From contig CABFPE010000128.1 in assembly GCA_900660155.1 (NCBI GenBank), forward strand, positions 708,875 to 772,874: a stretch of DNA of 64,000 nucleotides, read 5' to 3'. Positions 1 to 11,005 of the stretch are shown piece by piece. Source of the DNA: Hofstenia miamia (lineage: Eukaryota > Xenacoelomorpha > Acoela > Hofsteniidae). Under the pieces are notes generated by a model that saw only the letters and a list, made by a program, of their open reading frames with translations, was not told the origin of the DNA and did not search any database. The position numbers and the translations under genes are program-made. The stretch's first letter is position 1; each line of letters opens with the position of its first letter.

Positions 1-24
1 CATTTTCAGTTATAAATTTTTTTA

Positions 25-28
<4 letters not shown>

Positions 29-58
<30 letters not shown>
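29..58. repeat. (TA)n microsatellite
   Basis: Pure AT dinucleotide run of 30 bases. It is the first of more than a dozen such tracts in the window. No gene is seen around it. Confidence 0.95.
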
Positions 59-64
<6 letters not shown>

Positions 65-340
65 CAATTCGATAATCTTTACCAAAATGTGGATATAGAT
101 ATAATATAACCTATTAAGAGACCAGAAATATGCAGTAAAATTCATCAAAGTTGAAAAAAAGAGTCAGAAGAATATTTTATCGACGATATAATATTAAAAA
201 TCAATTTTATGTTAATACAGGAATAGACCAATTTGATTTTGACATATCGGAATTGAACATATTTTTCTTTTTTAACTTGAATATGAATATAGGTACAGCA
301 AAAATGTATGTAACCAATCAAGCGTTAATTTTTAATAATC

Positions 341-405
341 CGGTTAAAAACGGCTAAAATCGGATTAAGTTAAGAAGCAATGCAGTCCGGTTAATCAGGT
401 TAAGG
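341..405. repeat. Word island CCGGTTAA
   Basis: A short stretch in AT-rich DNA in which variants of CCGGTTAA and CGGATTAA recur (near 341, 361, 387 and 397). It belongs to the class of islands made of one repeated word seen elsewhere in the window. I infer the end of a non-autonomous DNA transposon, but no terminal inverted repeat partner was found here. Confidence 0.4.
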
Positions 406-1088
406 TATGTTGAGACGCACAGCAGTAATTAATATACTATTTTGTAAGTACATAGTTAACATGAATTAATTTAATTTTCCTAAGCTAATTTCGCAATTGA
501 CGGACTTCTATCATTTCAAACGGAAAATAATTAATGCAAAAAATATTAATATTGACCATCCACACGAATGGCTCTTTCAGAAATCTTTCATAAAAGCTAA
601 TGTGTAATGATTCGACATTCGGGTAATGATCTTAAATTTAGTTAATCTCTAAATTAAGTAACGCCATGCTGCAGAAGCACTTAAAATAAGTTGTAGACAA
701 TATTCTACATGATTTTCAATATTATTCAAATTATGTCATAGATAATAAAATGATGAATCCTTAAAACTGCACTTTTGTTAAATTTGAATATGCAAATATT
801 GTTGTAAATATTCATCACGTTTTCTGATTTTTTAATATATGTATATGACTAATATTTGAAAAGATTTGTAGAATTTTCCTTCATTCAGGAAAATACATTA
901 TTTTTAATTTTGCAAAATGAAAAACCAAGCAATTATTTCTATCCAATTGGATTTAGGCTATTCAAAAGCGTCCATCAAATTTTAATGTCAATCGGAACAA
1001 AAATAACAAAACACAACTAATTGAAATAACTCTAAGTTTCTTGAATATAATTGGTTTGCATTTTTTCCTGGTGTGCTGAACTAGAAGG
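406..1088. other. Stretch without a recognised gene
   Basis: AT-rich sequence with no open frame of note, no RNA gene and no recognisable transposon. It may hold the promoter of the secreted-protein gene that seems to start at 1089. Confidence 0.5.
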
Positions 1089-1101
1089 ATGTTCTCAATT
1101 G
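1089..1101 (+). CDS. Possible mini first exon of a secreted PAN-domain protein
   Basis: An ATG followed by four codons and one extra base ends at a strong donor (GGTAAGAAAT, intron from 1102), so the exon exits in phase 1. The next good exon, at 1749, enters in phase 1. Spliced, the start reads M-F-S-I-A-C-P-L-F-L-I and continues as a short hydrophobic stretch that could be a signal peptide. The matching phases, strong donor and sensible N-terminus are the only support. Very short first exons are easy to find by chance in AT-rich DNA, so this is tentative. Confidence 0.35.
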
Positions 1102-1118
1102 GTAAGAAATATTTATGG

Positions 1119-1119
<1 letters not shown>

Positions 1120-1158
<39 letters not shown>
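1120..1158. repeat. (TA)n microsatellite
   Basis: AT dinucleotide run of about 39 bases, lying in the presumed first intron of the PAN-domain gene. Confidence 0.95.
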
Positions 1159-1163
<5 letters not shown>

Positions 1164-1748
1164 TTTCAATAGTTATTCTAATTATTTAACAATTATTATT
1201 TAATTTAATAAAACGTAAAATCTTGCAATTGCAATATTTCCTAAACGTTATTGTGATCATATACTAAAAAATATTTATTACAAATTAGACTTTATCTTTC
1301 TTCAAAATTTTCCCTAATGCATTGAAACAATTTGCTTGTTTGAAAATAAGATAAAATTCTCAACCTTCATAATGATATGATATCATTAATACTGTTGTAT
1401 TGTTACTACTGTTTTGTAACCATTTTGTAAAAACTATCAAATAAATTTTCCAGCAATCGTTTTAATTGTGGTTCCAAGAATAAACTTCACCCTAAATTCA
1501 TTGGTTTTCTCAAAGTATGCACTTCTTTCCTCCCCAATTAGTGAATTTTGAATTTGTGATACATTTTGCCATTTTGCAAAAGAATATTGAAGATCCAAGG
1601 AGACCCTTAAGTACAGAAAATTTCAAGCACAAAACTAATTAAAAATGTATGATTTAGTTAAATCTCATAATCCATTTCATATAAACCTTGTTGGATATAG
1701 AAAATACACTATTAAATGAAATATTATAAATATTATTTTTCATTTTAG

Positions 1749-2053
1749 CTTGCCCATTATTCTTGATTACAATTGAAATCAAAACTTTTCTGACTTCCAC
1801 ATCATTGAGGACATCCAATGAGTTTGAATTAGTGTCGAGGTATCATCGGTTTCCAGCATCTATAAAAAATTTGGATGCAATGTCTATTAGAATGTGCTGT
1901 ATTTTGTGCGCAAATCTTCATGAGTGTTTCGGATTTACACATCAAAATGCTGTTTGTCACTTCTATGACCGTTTAATATTTCAAACAAAATCAGAAGATG
2001 ATGTTATCGAAAGAACTAGCTTTTGGTTAATCAATTTCAATATTTCGAAATAC
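1749..2053 (+). CDS. PAN/Apple-like domain exon of a secreted protein
   Basis: The exon begins after the acceptor CATTTTAG and reads open from C-P-L-F-L to the donor GTATGT at 2054, about 101 codons. Residues near the middle read M-C-C-I-L-C-A-N-L-H-E-C-F-G-F-T, then a Cys 7 residues later followed by H-F-Y-D. The pattern C-x2-C-x5-C-x-G-F with a later Cys is the core of PAN/Apple domains, which bind carbohydrate or protein ligands in many invertebrate secreted and receptor proteins. The exon enters in phase 1, as extracellular modules usually do. Its strongest donor exits in phase 0, which does not fit the phase-1 acceptor of the next visible exon at 3113. Either an exon between them was missed or another donor is used (GTTTTT at 2058 would give phase 1). 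Confidence 0.55.
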
Positions 2054-2689
2054 GTATGTTTTTGTTGTATTAATGTTTTTCACGACATTATTTTAAAAAT
2101 GGATTCGTTCAAAGTTAATGAAAAATTTAGTGTACTGGTAAAACTCATCATTCAGATTTACTAGAATCGCACATTAATTATGTATCATAGTCATTCAGAA
2201 ATATTTTAAAAGCGCTTAAAAGAAGTTGAATAGAGAGATTTATAGATATATTTAGGAAAAGAAAAAATCGTGATTCCTGTTTTTTTAAATTTGTAAATAA
2301 GTAAGATTTCAATTGTACTGTAACAACTTAAATTTGTAAAAAAATTCATGTAAAATCGTAATTGCTTTTCTTAGCTCATAATAGAAACTTTATTCTGATC
2401 TAAAAAGATGTTTTTTAGCATGTAACTTGAATAACTTTTGCAAATACTTTTTTATTATTTATGATGATGAAGTCAAGAGTTTACATTAAACTCCATTCTT
2501 GTGCAATTTCATATTTTTCTGGTTTTGAAGAAGCTTTGTGTTGTTCTTATTGTTTGTCTTAAGAATACAATATTCGGGCAAAAATCTCACCCCAGCAAAA
2601 TTTCTTCACCTACACCTATGGTTTCAAAGAGCTTGAACCTCTATCATTTTGTTTAATCGTTTTTTGCTAAGATGATTATGTCACAATAA

Positions 2690-2721
<32 letters not shown>

Positions 2722-3112
2722 TTTCGTAATTTAGTGAATGAATATGCTGAAATTTGATTAAATATGACAAACTATAAATTTTTTGTCATATATGCATCAT
2801 ATATATAAATATATATATGTATGTATGTATGTATATAATATCAATGATTTTTAGCAAATACTAAGTAGTCTTCATTATCACAATGGCATTTATTTTAGTG
2901 TGAAAGAAATGATTGTGAAAATAAAAAGTTAGATTGTAAGTATACGACTACGTTGCAAGATATTTATTTTTATCTACAAATTGCAGAATATTCGTGATTA
3001 TTACTAATTGTAATAGTTTTTAACTTCAAAAATTTTACTGGGGATGTTTATTCATTTTATTTGACATCATAAAAATAACTCTTCACTTCATATTTATTAT
3101 GCAATCATTTAG
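2054..3112. other. Presumed intron with (TA)n and (GTAT)n tracts
   Basis: AT-rich stretch between two coding exons of apparently the same gene. It holds a (TA)n run at 2691-2714 and a mixed TA/GTAT run at 2798-2836. No further exon is obvious, although the phase mismatch between the flanking exons suggests a short one could be hidden here. Confidence 0.45.
2798..2836. repeat. (TA)n/(GTAT)n microsatellite
   Basis: A TA run passes into four to five copies of GTAT. Simple repeat in presumed intron sequence. Confidence 0.9.
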
Positions 3113-3696
3113 TGCTCTGCAAAAAATATTCAAGTAAATGGGATAGCTGCTCGCCATCTACTGGAAAGGGAACCCTGCTCTATCAACGATTAGCACTTTT
3201 TCAGTCCGTAGGAGAAGCATGTAAAGCATACGACACTAGAATAGACGATGTCCAATGTCGCACTCGTGGAGAGAACTATAAATTTGGTAACCACGAACTT
3301 GGAGACGACAACAATTGTGTTTATAGCTTTCACACACCTGACAAAATTTCTATCGCAAGAAGAAAAGGAACTAACCAAATATGCTATATGACGTTTTTTT
3401 ATCCTGGTGATAAAAAGTGTGATCTGGGTAGAAAACCCGGTTTTCCAGTCAAGATAAAGGAAAGGAATTTTCCATACAATGATTTTGTAGTCGGAGTTTA
3501 CATGAAAAAAGATTTGCTTGGATTTATTGATATTAAATTTCTCTCGAAAAATGAAAATTCTTCTGATGATGATTTTGTTAGATTTGAAGAGATTTGCTAC
3601 TTATCTGGAGCTGCTGCCATCTATGGTTTCAACTTACAAGAAATTCATTTTAATACTATTTGCTTACTAAACTATAGTTATCCTTCACAACTCTAG
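3113..3696 (+). CDS. Cysteine-rich secreted-protein exon, probably terminal
   Basis: After an acceptor (ATCATTTAG) the frame stays open for about 194 codons to a TAG at 3694-3696, and an AATAAA lies at 3761-3766, 65 bases past the stop. This looks like a last exon with its poly(A) signal. The protein has nine cysteines, among them D-S-C, E-A-C-K, V-Q-C, N-N-C-V-Y, Q-I-C-Y-M, K-K-C, E-I-C-Y and T-I-C, and no transmembrane segment, consistent with an extracellular domain. I do not recognise the fold. It enters in phase 1, like the PAN-like exon upstream on the same strand, so the two may belong to one gene. The minus-strand frame over 3190-3378 is a shadow. Confidence 0.55.
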
Positions 3697-3928
3697 TTAT
3701 TTGATTGAAACTTTCTAGTGGAATATATTTGTATATTATTATAGGAGACTTTTTGTAAAGAATAAAAATTACCTAAGTTTAGACAAATTTGCACACACTG
3801 TGAAGGATGAATGATATTCATATCCTTAGCTATTTTGTATGCTTCACTGATTTTAATTACTAAAATATTAGTATTCAGTAACCCTTTAAATTGAAATTCG
3901 TTTCATATTCATGTATGTAAAATACAAC

Positions 3929-3931
<3 letters not shown>

Positions 3932-3962
<31 letters not shown>
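3932..3962. repeat. (TA)n microsatellite next to a single-N join
   Basis: A TA run followed by ACATGTTATAG and then a lone N at 3974. The same TA run plus ACATGTTATAG comes again at 4130-4155, so the N marks an uncertain assembly join. Confidence 0.85.
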
Positions 3963-3966
<4 letters not shown>

Positions 3967-3974
3967 GTTATAGN

Positions 3975-4079
3975 AATGTAAAGGAAAGAATCATTGTAAC
4001 TCTCATTCTCTGTGTGTAAATACGAATAGAAGCTATTACTGTGCTTGTGATTCAGGATTTGCAGGCTTGGGCTGCACAG
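3975..4079 (+). CDS. EGF-like domain exon
   Basis: The reading frame beginning at 3977 gives six cysteines spaced C-x5-C-x5-C-x8-C-x-C-x8-C, ending Y-Y-C-A-C-D-S-G-F-A-G-L-G-C. This is the canonical EGF pattern with the aromatic residue before Cys4 and the glycines before Cys6. The exon ends in phase 1 at the strong donor ACAG|GTTAGT (4080), as EGF exons typically do. The acceptor side is spoiled by the lone N at 3974, preceded by TTATAG. It lies about 280 bp past the stop and poly(A) signal of the cysteine-rich exon, so it is either an alternative 3' part of the same gene or the first sign of a second gene. No continuation was found downstream. Confidence 0.65.
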
Positions 4080-4155
4080 GTTAGTAGTTCCGAAGCAACA
4101 TTTTATGATTAGTCTATAATTAATTTAAATATATATATATATATACATGTTATAG

Positions 4156-4662
4156 TTGGAGCCTTCCGGAAATAATTAGGCCCGGTCTGCTGCCGATGAA
4201 TAAATTAGTCTGCTCGGTTTGGGCATCAAAAATGTAAATATTTACACTCATACAACCTCATATAAACAAGGTTGAATATGGCGCAGAATAGTATATTCAA
4301 AAAATGTTTTAAATCCAAATATATAAAAAAGTATAAGAAATATAAAATTATAGAAAATGCTATGGCCATTGGTCGTTAGAAAAAGCCTACTGTAATATGC
4401 TTATAGTGATTCAACGGAAGCACAATCTAATAGTTACCGCTTCTCTGAAATGATTCGGAGATACTGAATTATTAATGTTGCTCCAACTCAATCTACATGC
4501 AATGAGGTTTACATATACACACGCACTCGCACACACTAAGTTACATCTTTACGACCTGCAAGTGATATTTTTGTTCCATTTTAAAATGTTGCTTGGAACT
4601 TTTCCTACAAATTTAATTTATTGGTTTTTGCCTTGACTCTGATCCTGACCAATTTTAATTTT
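4156..4662. other. Stretch without a recognised gene
   Basis: AT-rich DNA with a GC-richer patch at about 4160-4225 and a short (CA)n-like tract near 4520. I see no coding exon continuing the EGF exon. Confidence 0.4.
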
Positions 4663-4772
4663 TTGGCTAAAAATTGGCCGGTTTAGACAGGTATATTTTT
4701 GCTGGCTTTAATTATCTAAGCCGGCATGCGGCCGGCGAAGGACAGGCTGGTGGCTGGCCTGTTCCAACTCTG
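4663..4772. repeat. Word island GGCCGG
   Basis: Contains repeated GGCCGG, GCCGGC and GGCTGG words and ends GTTCCAACTCTG, the complement of a CAGAGTTGGAAC-type terminus typical of hAT-like elements. A related GGCCGG island lies at 44311-44395. I infer a subterminal repeat array of a non-autonomous DNA transposon. Confidence 0.4.
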
Positions 4773-4912
4773 ATATATATATATATAAGGGCTATTCCTA
4801 AAATAGGTTTTTTGTAAATTTGCAAAAGTTTGGGCCCTAAACGTGTGGAGAAATTATAAAATATCCTTAACGGATAAAAAAGAACAATACTACAATACTA
4901 AAAGTAGAAAAC

Positions 4913-5135
4913 ATCATGCCTCTCCATTTTGGGATTTCACGATAATTCTATGCAAAACTATTTAATATACAATTATGAGTGCCAGTTTTTAAATGTAATG
5001 TTGTCAAATTAAAACAAGTTTAATATTCATTTAAAGTGAGTTAGTGCTTTGATGCTGATTTTTCTATATCTTCCATGAGCTTAATAGCCTTCTGGCCTGC
5101 TTGATTTTACCTAGAAACCTCAATATACCAACAAG
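4913..5135. repeat. Dispersed repeat, copy 1
   Basis: Shares ordered blocks with 14572-14782: an AACATCATGCC start, a GCCAGTTTTTAA block, TTAGTGCTTTGATGCTGA, ATATCTTCCAT and the end ACCTCAATATACCAACAAG. The two copies differ by scattered substitutions and indels, so this is an old interspersed family of about 220 bp. No coding capacity, RNA promoter box or poly(A) tail is visible. Confidence 0.75.
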
Positions 5136-5354
5136 GATTGCGTTGTTCGGCTACTAATCACATCACATTGCTTTTCTGGAATATACATTATATTACATTG
5201 TCTATGGTTGAATGTCAAATAAACTTAGCCCTAAAAAGTGGTGGAAAATCAGAGAGGCTTATTTTCTGTATGCTTAACTGTTACATATCATATCATCGTT
5301 TAAACTTAGTTCCAGCAGTAACGGCTGAGGCCTTAGAAATTCCAAATTCCTATT

Positions 5355-5550
5355 GTACACTGTGAGTTGGGAAAGGATTCTAGTTGAACAGTGTCTACGA
5401 TGGCAGCAGAAAAACAACAAGTGGAATGAGATAATGGGTACCAAGGGCCAACGATTAAATGGTTAGAAGATAAACAAAATGACAACTAACGTATTGAGAG
5501 ACGTAACAACAAAGTATAACAGAAAAATTTACTTTTTCAAAAACTCAACA
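5355..5550 (-). repeat. Dispersed repeat, inverted relative to 45050-45195
   Basis: The reverse complement matches 45050-45195 in blocks, including an ACTTTGTTGT start, CGTCTCTCA, GTTAGTTGT, TTGGTACC and CTCATTCCACTTGTT. It marks an interspersed family with at least two copies in opposite orientation here. Confidence 0.65.
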
Positions 5551-5849
5551 CGCAAGAATCATAGCAAAAGTGTAAATTCAAGTTTTACTGACTATTAACC
5601 ATAACGTATGTTATACGCGTATTGAATATTAAATAAACCCCACACATGCAAATTGCAAATATTACAAAGCGCTGCTAGTAGTCTCCACTAAGAAATTATT
5701 TAATTACGAATTCCGACTTTTGAGCTAGCCTTGTATAACACACAAAAAATTAAAAGCAGTTGTATTTCCAACATATAACCAGTAAATTTTTTTCCTTATT
5801 AGACACTTAACAACCAACTACATTTGTGATTATTAGAGAGTGACATCAG
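5551..5849. other. Stretch without a recognised gene
   Basis: AT-rich; nothing recognised. Confidence 0.5.
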
Positions 5850-5905
5850 GTACTTGAATAAACCCGACCCGATATCAGGTCGGGTTTTGCCCAGCACCAC
5901 TGGCC
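5850..5905. repeat. Word island CGGGT with perfect hairpin
   Basis: AAACCCGACC at 5869-5878 is followed 8 bases later by its exact complement GGTCGGGTTT, a 10-bp-arm inverted repeat. The CGGGT word recurs at 9781-9832 and 10020-10120. Probable subterminal repeat of a DNA transposon. Confidence 0.45.
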
Positions 5906-6960
5906 ATGGGCAATGTAATCAAAGCTGTGATTTTTATTAACAAGTACTGATGTTAATCAAAATTCAGATTGTTAATATTCTGATTGGGTTGGGTTTGGGT
6001 AGATAGTAAGCCCACATTGTTTTCCTCTAGTGTTAATGTTGGTACCAGTTGTCAGTTGAACTAATATAATATAGATCTTCGCAGTAGGGATCTAGGGCAG
6101 GAATTAGTTTCGTATTTCTCACATCACCAACTAATTTTTTCAAAATTTATCATGTTTACAAATTTGTAAAATATATTAGAAATATTGGTGATACATTTAC
6201 ATAAATTTACAGCATTTTAAGAAATTTGTGTTATTTCCTAAGTAATCGCTAAAGACAATGTTAAGATTCAATGTTGATCACTATCATATGTTTTGAGCAT
6301 GTATAATTGCATAAATGCACTAAACCTTACAAGGATTGTTTAATATAATGTATAAATGAAACAAAAAATTTTCAAAATGAGTGAAAATGGGTAGGTGTAT
6401 TAGTGCCCTCCTTGGAGTATATGATTTTAAAAGTGGGAGTGACGGGGTAAGCCTCCTGAAGCTCTCCTTCCGAAGCAATCATATACTTTCCTGATATTTT
6501 ATAAGAAATTTCGAAGATGTGTTCCTTGCATATTTTAAGCAAAGCAAATCCTTAAATTTTTTCTAAAACAAAGTTTTTGGTATTAGGCCAATATAATGAA
6601 ATATTCGGACAAAAATTCAATCATGTTTGAAAGCATTGTGTGAGCCTATTAAAATTATATCCAAGCCGGGAAAATATGAAGATCTCCATTTTTGCTTTGA
6701 TTTCAATTTTAAGTTTAAATTATTAGTTTGCATTGATGTAATTGTAAATTAATACTGATAATTAGACCAAATGAAACATGTGCTTACCTGTGGCTATTTG
6801 CCATATAGTCATAATGCTATTGGATGTGTTCTAATGGCGAATTTTTTGTCACATTTTAATTGAGCAAATGAATTTTTTAGACAAATTTTGCGATTTTGAA
6901 TTCTAGAATTTAGGCTCACTGAAGTATTTGATAATTTTTGTAGCAATGTTTAATCATTCT
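5906..6960. other. Stretch without a recognised gene
   Basis: AT-rich sequence. A short GGGT-rich patch at 5985-6005 probably belongs to the same word class as the island before it. No other feature seen. Confidence 0.45.
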
Positions 6961-6964
6961 TCAA

Positions 6965-7085
6965 TTATAAGGACAAAAATTCATGGATGCAAAAGCCTAT
7001 ATTTGGTGGCATCATTTTATATTTGTATGGGCGCATATTTTTACATGCATTAATATTAATCAAAGCATAATATGCAAAGAGTCAG
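6965..7085. repeat. Dispersed repeat related to 51295-51400
   Basis: Shares TTCATGGATGCAAA-like and ATGCATTAATATTAATCAAA-like blocks in the same order with 51295-51400. Old interspersed repeat of unknown class. Confidence 0.5.
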
Positions 7086-7614
7086 ACATTAAAACTCTAT
7101 TTCTTTGCAATTATGCATAAATTGAACTATGTGTAAAATCACATATTACATAATGCGGAATAACTCCACATAATGAAATGTAGAAAGAAATTGCATGATT
7201 ATGCCTTGTCAAATAAGTTAAAATGCAATGTTGTGTTCCACTTTTTCTTTTATCTAAACATATAAATATTTCTAATTGGATAATCAAACCTGGTTAATGT
7301 TTTGTATTATTTAATAACAATAAAACATGCCACATAGCAGATAAAAGATGAAGACATTAAGAATTTTTTTGTAATTGGTTTGAAAAATATTATTTAATTT
7401 GAATTACTCAACATATTGAAATACAAATAGCATAGAAGCACTTAAAAATGTTATGTTAAATTATTGGTTGAAAATAAGAAATTAAATGTATGTTCAGTCA
7501 ATAAATTTGCCTAAGTTTAGTACATGCTCAAGTCAGTACCGTCGATATTCGACAAATTTTTCTTGTGAGTAAAAATTAGAAATACTTAAAAGCTTTGGAT
7601 GTGTAATTATTACA

Positions 7615-8545
7615 CCAGCTAGATAATGAGGGTACCTTTTCTAGGGTTCTCTTATTCGACTTCTCAAAGGCTTTCGATATGATCAGCCACCCTTTGCTTA
7701 AACAACGATTTTGGATATTGACGTCAATAGCTTTACACTAAATTGGATTATCTTCTTTCTAACTGCCCGGAAACAGAGAGTAATCATTCTCAATGTCGTC
7801 TCCGAACATCATCAATGCAGGAGTCCCTCAAGGGACTTCTTAGATCACACTGTAACCGGCTGAAGTACGTTGATGATACAACGGCGTGGGAAACGATACG
7901 CAAAGACAGCACTGGATCTGCAGCTGATATATTATCCGAAGTCTCGATGTGGTGGCTGCAAAACGACATGAAACTGAACCACAAAAAATGCAAGGAACTT
8001 ATTGTATCTTTTCTCCATGGTCATTCGTTGCCTAGCAATCTTATGCTAGGCGATCATATCATTGAACGTTCTAATTGCGTCAAACTGCTAGGCTTTGAAC
8101 TTCAATCAAATTTGAAGTGGAACTGCAATACCAACTACATTATAATAAAGCTTTCAAGAGACTACATTTTTTACGTTTGAGCATTCATAACGGACTCTCA
8201 CCTCGTGATTCATTTACTTTATTCGCCACTACTATCTGGCCGATTCTTGAGTACTACGCCCCATTGTGGCATCAAGTAAGCAATCGTTCAATATAGAAAA
8301 TGTGCAGAAACAAGCTTTTCGAATTATGTTACCACATCTCAAGTACGATGATGCACTGGCATACTTTGGTGAATCTATCTGTGATAAATTATGGCTTAGT
8401 ATACAATCACCTACTAATTCACTTCACCATCTCCTACCTGATATACGCCCGGCTTTACCATTCCTACGTACTCAACGTTCTTACGCCGAAAAGGCTGGCT
8501 AACTCTTTCATATACGCTCAAGCAAACACGGCATAAAATAACTGA
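7615..8545 (+). mobile_element. 5'-truncated LINE fragment, reverse transcriptase of CR1/Jockey-like type
   Basis: The fragment encodes, in order, L-F-D-F-S-K-A-F-D at about 7650-7680, a short G-V-P-Q-G-like stretch near 7820, the catalytic block K-Y-V-D-D-T-T at about 7863-7883, Q-N-D-M-K-L-N-H-K-K-C-K-E-L just after it, and a C-terminal part with W-P-I-L-E-Y and Q-K-Q-A-F-R-I near 8240-8330. This is the palm and thumb of a non-LTR reverse transcriptase. The endonuclease is absent. The sequence changes frame several times (between the palm motifs, near 8165 and again near 8260) and has lost sequence between the two palm blocks, so the copy is dead. Assignment to CR1/Jockey is by motif style only. 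Confidence 0.85.
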
Positions 8546-8761
8546 TGAATGTAGCATTGTAAAGATTTTAATCGATTACTAGTGTTTGGATTATTTACTG
8601 CCATTTTGACCTTTCGTCACAGATAGTTAATTAGAATATATCATCATCTATCAAAAAAACTATTAACAGCTTTGGAATTTCAAAATTTTTTATGGGTTCT
8701 TGAAAAAATGATTAAGAACTCATAACTCAGAGGACATCACAGCATAGGAAGCGTCTCCTAC

Positions 8762-8860
8762 AGGCACGTAGCCAAGGGGATGCTAAGGGAGTCTAACCCT
8801 CCCCTGAAATATTTAAGTGAAATTAGCATCCCCTAGAATATTTGAAAAATGAAACAAAAT
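8762..8860. repeat. hAT-like terminus fragment
   Basis: Begins CAGGCACGTAGCCAAGGGGA, very like the CAGGGGCGTAGCCAGG-type end common to animal hAT-derived repeats, followed by GGGA, CCCTCCCC and ATCCCCTAG words. No matching far end was found, so the extent is uncertain. Confidence 0.4.
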
Positions 8861-10739
8861 GTTCATAAAACAATCATAGCAAGATGGTCAGCTTAACCTG
8901 CAAAATGGTTTTTTGGTTATTTATAAAGTAAATGGTTTTAAATTATCGTTTCATTCAATATTAAATCTTCTATAATTCTGTGATATTTGTGGTATAGACT
9001 GCATCTTAAAAACTCTTGTATATTTTTATTCGCATGTAGAAATCCACTTGCTTCCATTTGGTGCTAAAACCTGCCCGCGTTCCACACTATTTGCGGTGAA
9101 AGGCAGCTAGACTTTGCAGTCAAGCCACCATGTTATTCTAAGCAGAGGTGAAGAAGAGCGGTGCAATTTAAAAATTTAATGCAAAAGTGAGTTATGAAAT
9201 TATTAAACTTTGTTGGATATTTATAAAATCTACCAATCTATTTCGCGGAAGACATTGTATGAGGAAGTAGATTTGACAACAAGTAACTTAAAAATAATAT
9301 ATTTCAGAGGTTTTTTCGTAAAATTATCAAATTATTTATCCATTATTCGTCATTTGGGGTGTTTTTGTTAACTCACGCTCCTTAATTACGTTGCTGAAAG
9401 ACGGGAAATTCCTGTAAACCAACAAAAACTTATGACTTTTTATATCAAACTAAATGCCTAATAATGCTATATAGCAGCAATGTTTAGCAGCTTAATTTAC
9501 AATATTATCGTCATATGGGGTAACTTTATAACCCAATTTATTTGATCTAACAAATATTAAGAATACTGTATTATGTTAAATCAATTTATATCTTACATTA
9601 CATATATACAACTCTCCTTTCAAATCTCTAATGTTGCTTGTAAATTGTTGAGGAAGTTGGTGATGAAGCTCTTTCAATCATGATTCAAGATTCAAGTAAT
9701 GAAGATATTTTGATGATGGTAGTTCACTTGGATTAGGAAATTTTGAACTCTAATATTGAGCATGAAATATGTTCAATTTTTAACCTGCGACCCGACCTGG
9801 TCTGTCTAACAATGATCCGTACCCCAAACTAATCAAAGAAGGACTACTAGTATAATACGCGCAAAAATGTCTTAGCATAAAAGCATCAAATAAAACAAGA
9901 CAAAATCAATTAAAAATACAATTATAATTAAAATCTATTAGTTTTTAAGAATTTTAAAGATTGAAGGGTTCGACTTCTTAAATTGTTCCTTAAATTCTGT
10001 TAGTGTTCTTCCTCACTAACAATTATGAATAGCCCGAGACTCGATTTGTCTAAAAGTTTCGAGCAAGCCCACCCGTCGAATTTTTTACTTGACTGTCGCA
10101 CGAGTTGACCCGTAACCACCCTGAATGATATACAGAAATGTTAATTGCAGTATTAGGTGAAATCCGGAGCATCTTGGCAATGCTGGACAACAAGTATGTC
10201 GACGATCTAACTCAAATATCAACATTCACCCTGGTTTGAGGAAGGCATCATGAAAAGTAATTGGTTTTATGATGTGTAATCTGGTTTTGCACTTAACCAA
10301 TTACCAAAAATGCACTGATTGGTGCATAAAATGCAGAAATTACTATTTCCCAATGCTGTCACATTGAAACACAAGCTAGCTTATATCTAAATCAAGTTTA
10401 TATCATTGCTATGGATAGTTGGTTTACTGCATGCATTTTGTAAATTATTTTTTGACAAATTGTTGGCACTTTGCAAAAAAATCGCCGCACTATATACAAG
10501 AGAATTTGCAAAATTAATCAGTTAACATTATATCTCACAACATTTCACTTTAGCAATATTTAAGCAGGGGTAAATGTTCTTTATTCTTGACATCTTTAAT
10601 GTATCTCAATGAGTAAATTTACAACAAATTTAATAGAAGAAAAAAGGAAAATGAACAAACGATTAGTCATTATTGCACTGGTCGCAAGTGCCGGAGATAA
10701 TCACATGAGTTTGTCTTTAATATGATAAATTTTGCTTCA
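8861..10739. other. Stretch with two CGGGT-type islands, no gene recognised
   Basis: Mostly AT-rich. Islands at 9781-9832 (CGACCCGACC words) and 10020-10120 (CCCGAGACTCG, CCACCCGTCG, GACCCGT words) look like the two ends of one short word-type element of about 340 bp. A short acidic open stretch near 9645-9735 was examined and not accepted as a gene. Confidence 0.4.
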
Positions 10740-11005
10740 AAATATTTTACATCGCTCTTGCTATTATCCAACAAGCAGTTAAAATAAGATTATAAAAAGG
10801 TGTATTTAATAAAAGAAAAAGAAAAATCTGCATAAACAAATTAAGAATCAGAACTATAAATTAGCTTGGCTTAATAAAGGCTCGTTTTGAGCTCGTTGTG
10901 TATCCAATGCAGTGTTCAAGCTCGGCTCAGCTCGGCCCAGCTCAGCACGGCTTGGCTTGATACGTTAGAAGATCGGCTCATTGGTAAGTCTGATAGGAAT
11001 AATTG
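10740..11005 (+). repeat. GAGC-word repeat element, copy 1
   Basis: Contains a run of GAGCTCGGCT-like words at 10883-10980 and matches the reverse complement of 34980-35240 over about 250 bp. Shared blocks are TATAGTTCTG, GCAGATTTTTCTT, GGCTCGTTTTGA, CAAGCTCGGCTC, GTTAGAAG and AAGTCTGATA. The two copies in opposite orientation show this is a defined interspersed family and not chance. It has no coding capacity and is likely a non-autonomous DNA transposon with word-type ends. Confidence 0.65.

Noticed and set aside
151-357. 68-codon frame near the left edge
   Set aside because: Composition matches random AT-rich DNA (Asn, Phe, Ile, Tyr) and it runs into a word island.
9645-9735. Short acidic open stretch (E-E-V-G-D-E-A-L-S-I-M)
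   Set aside because: Only about 30 codons, no splice sites in phase and no family resemblance strong enough to call.
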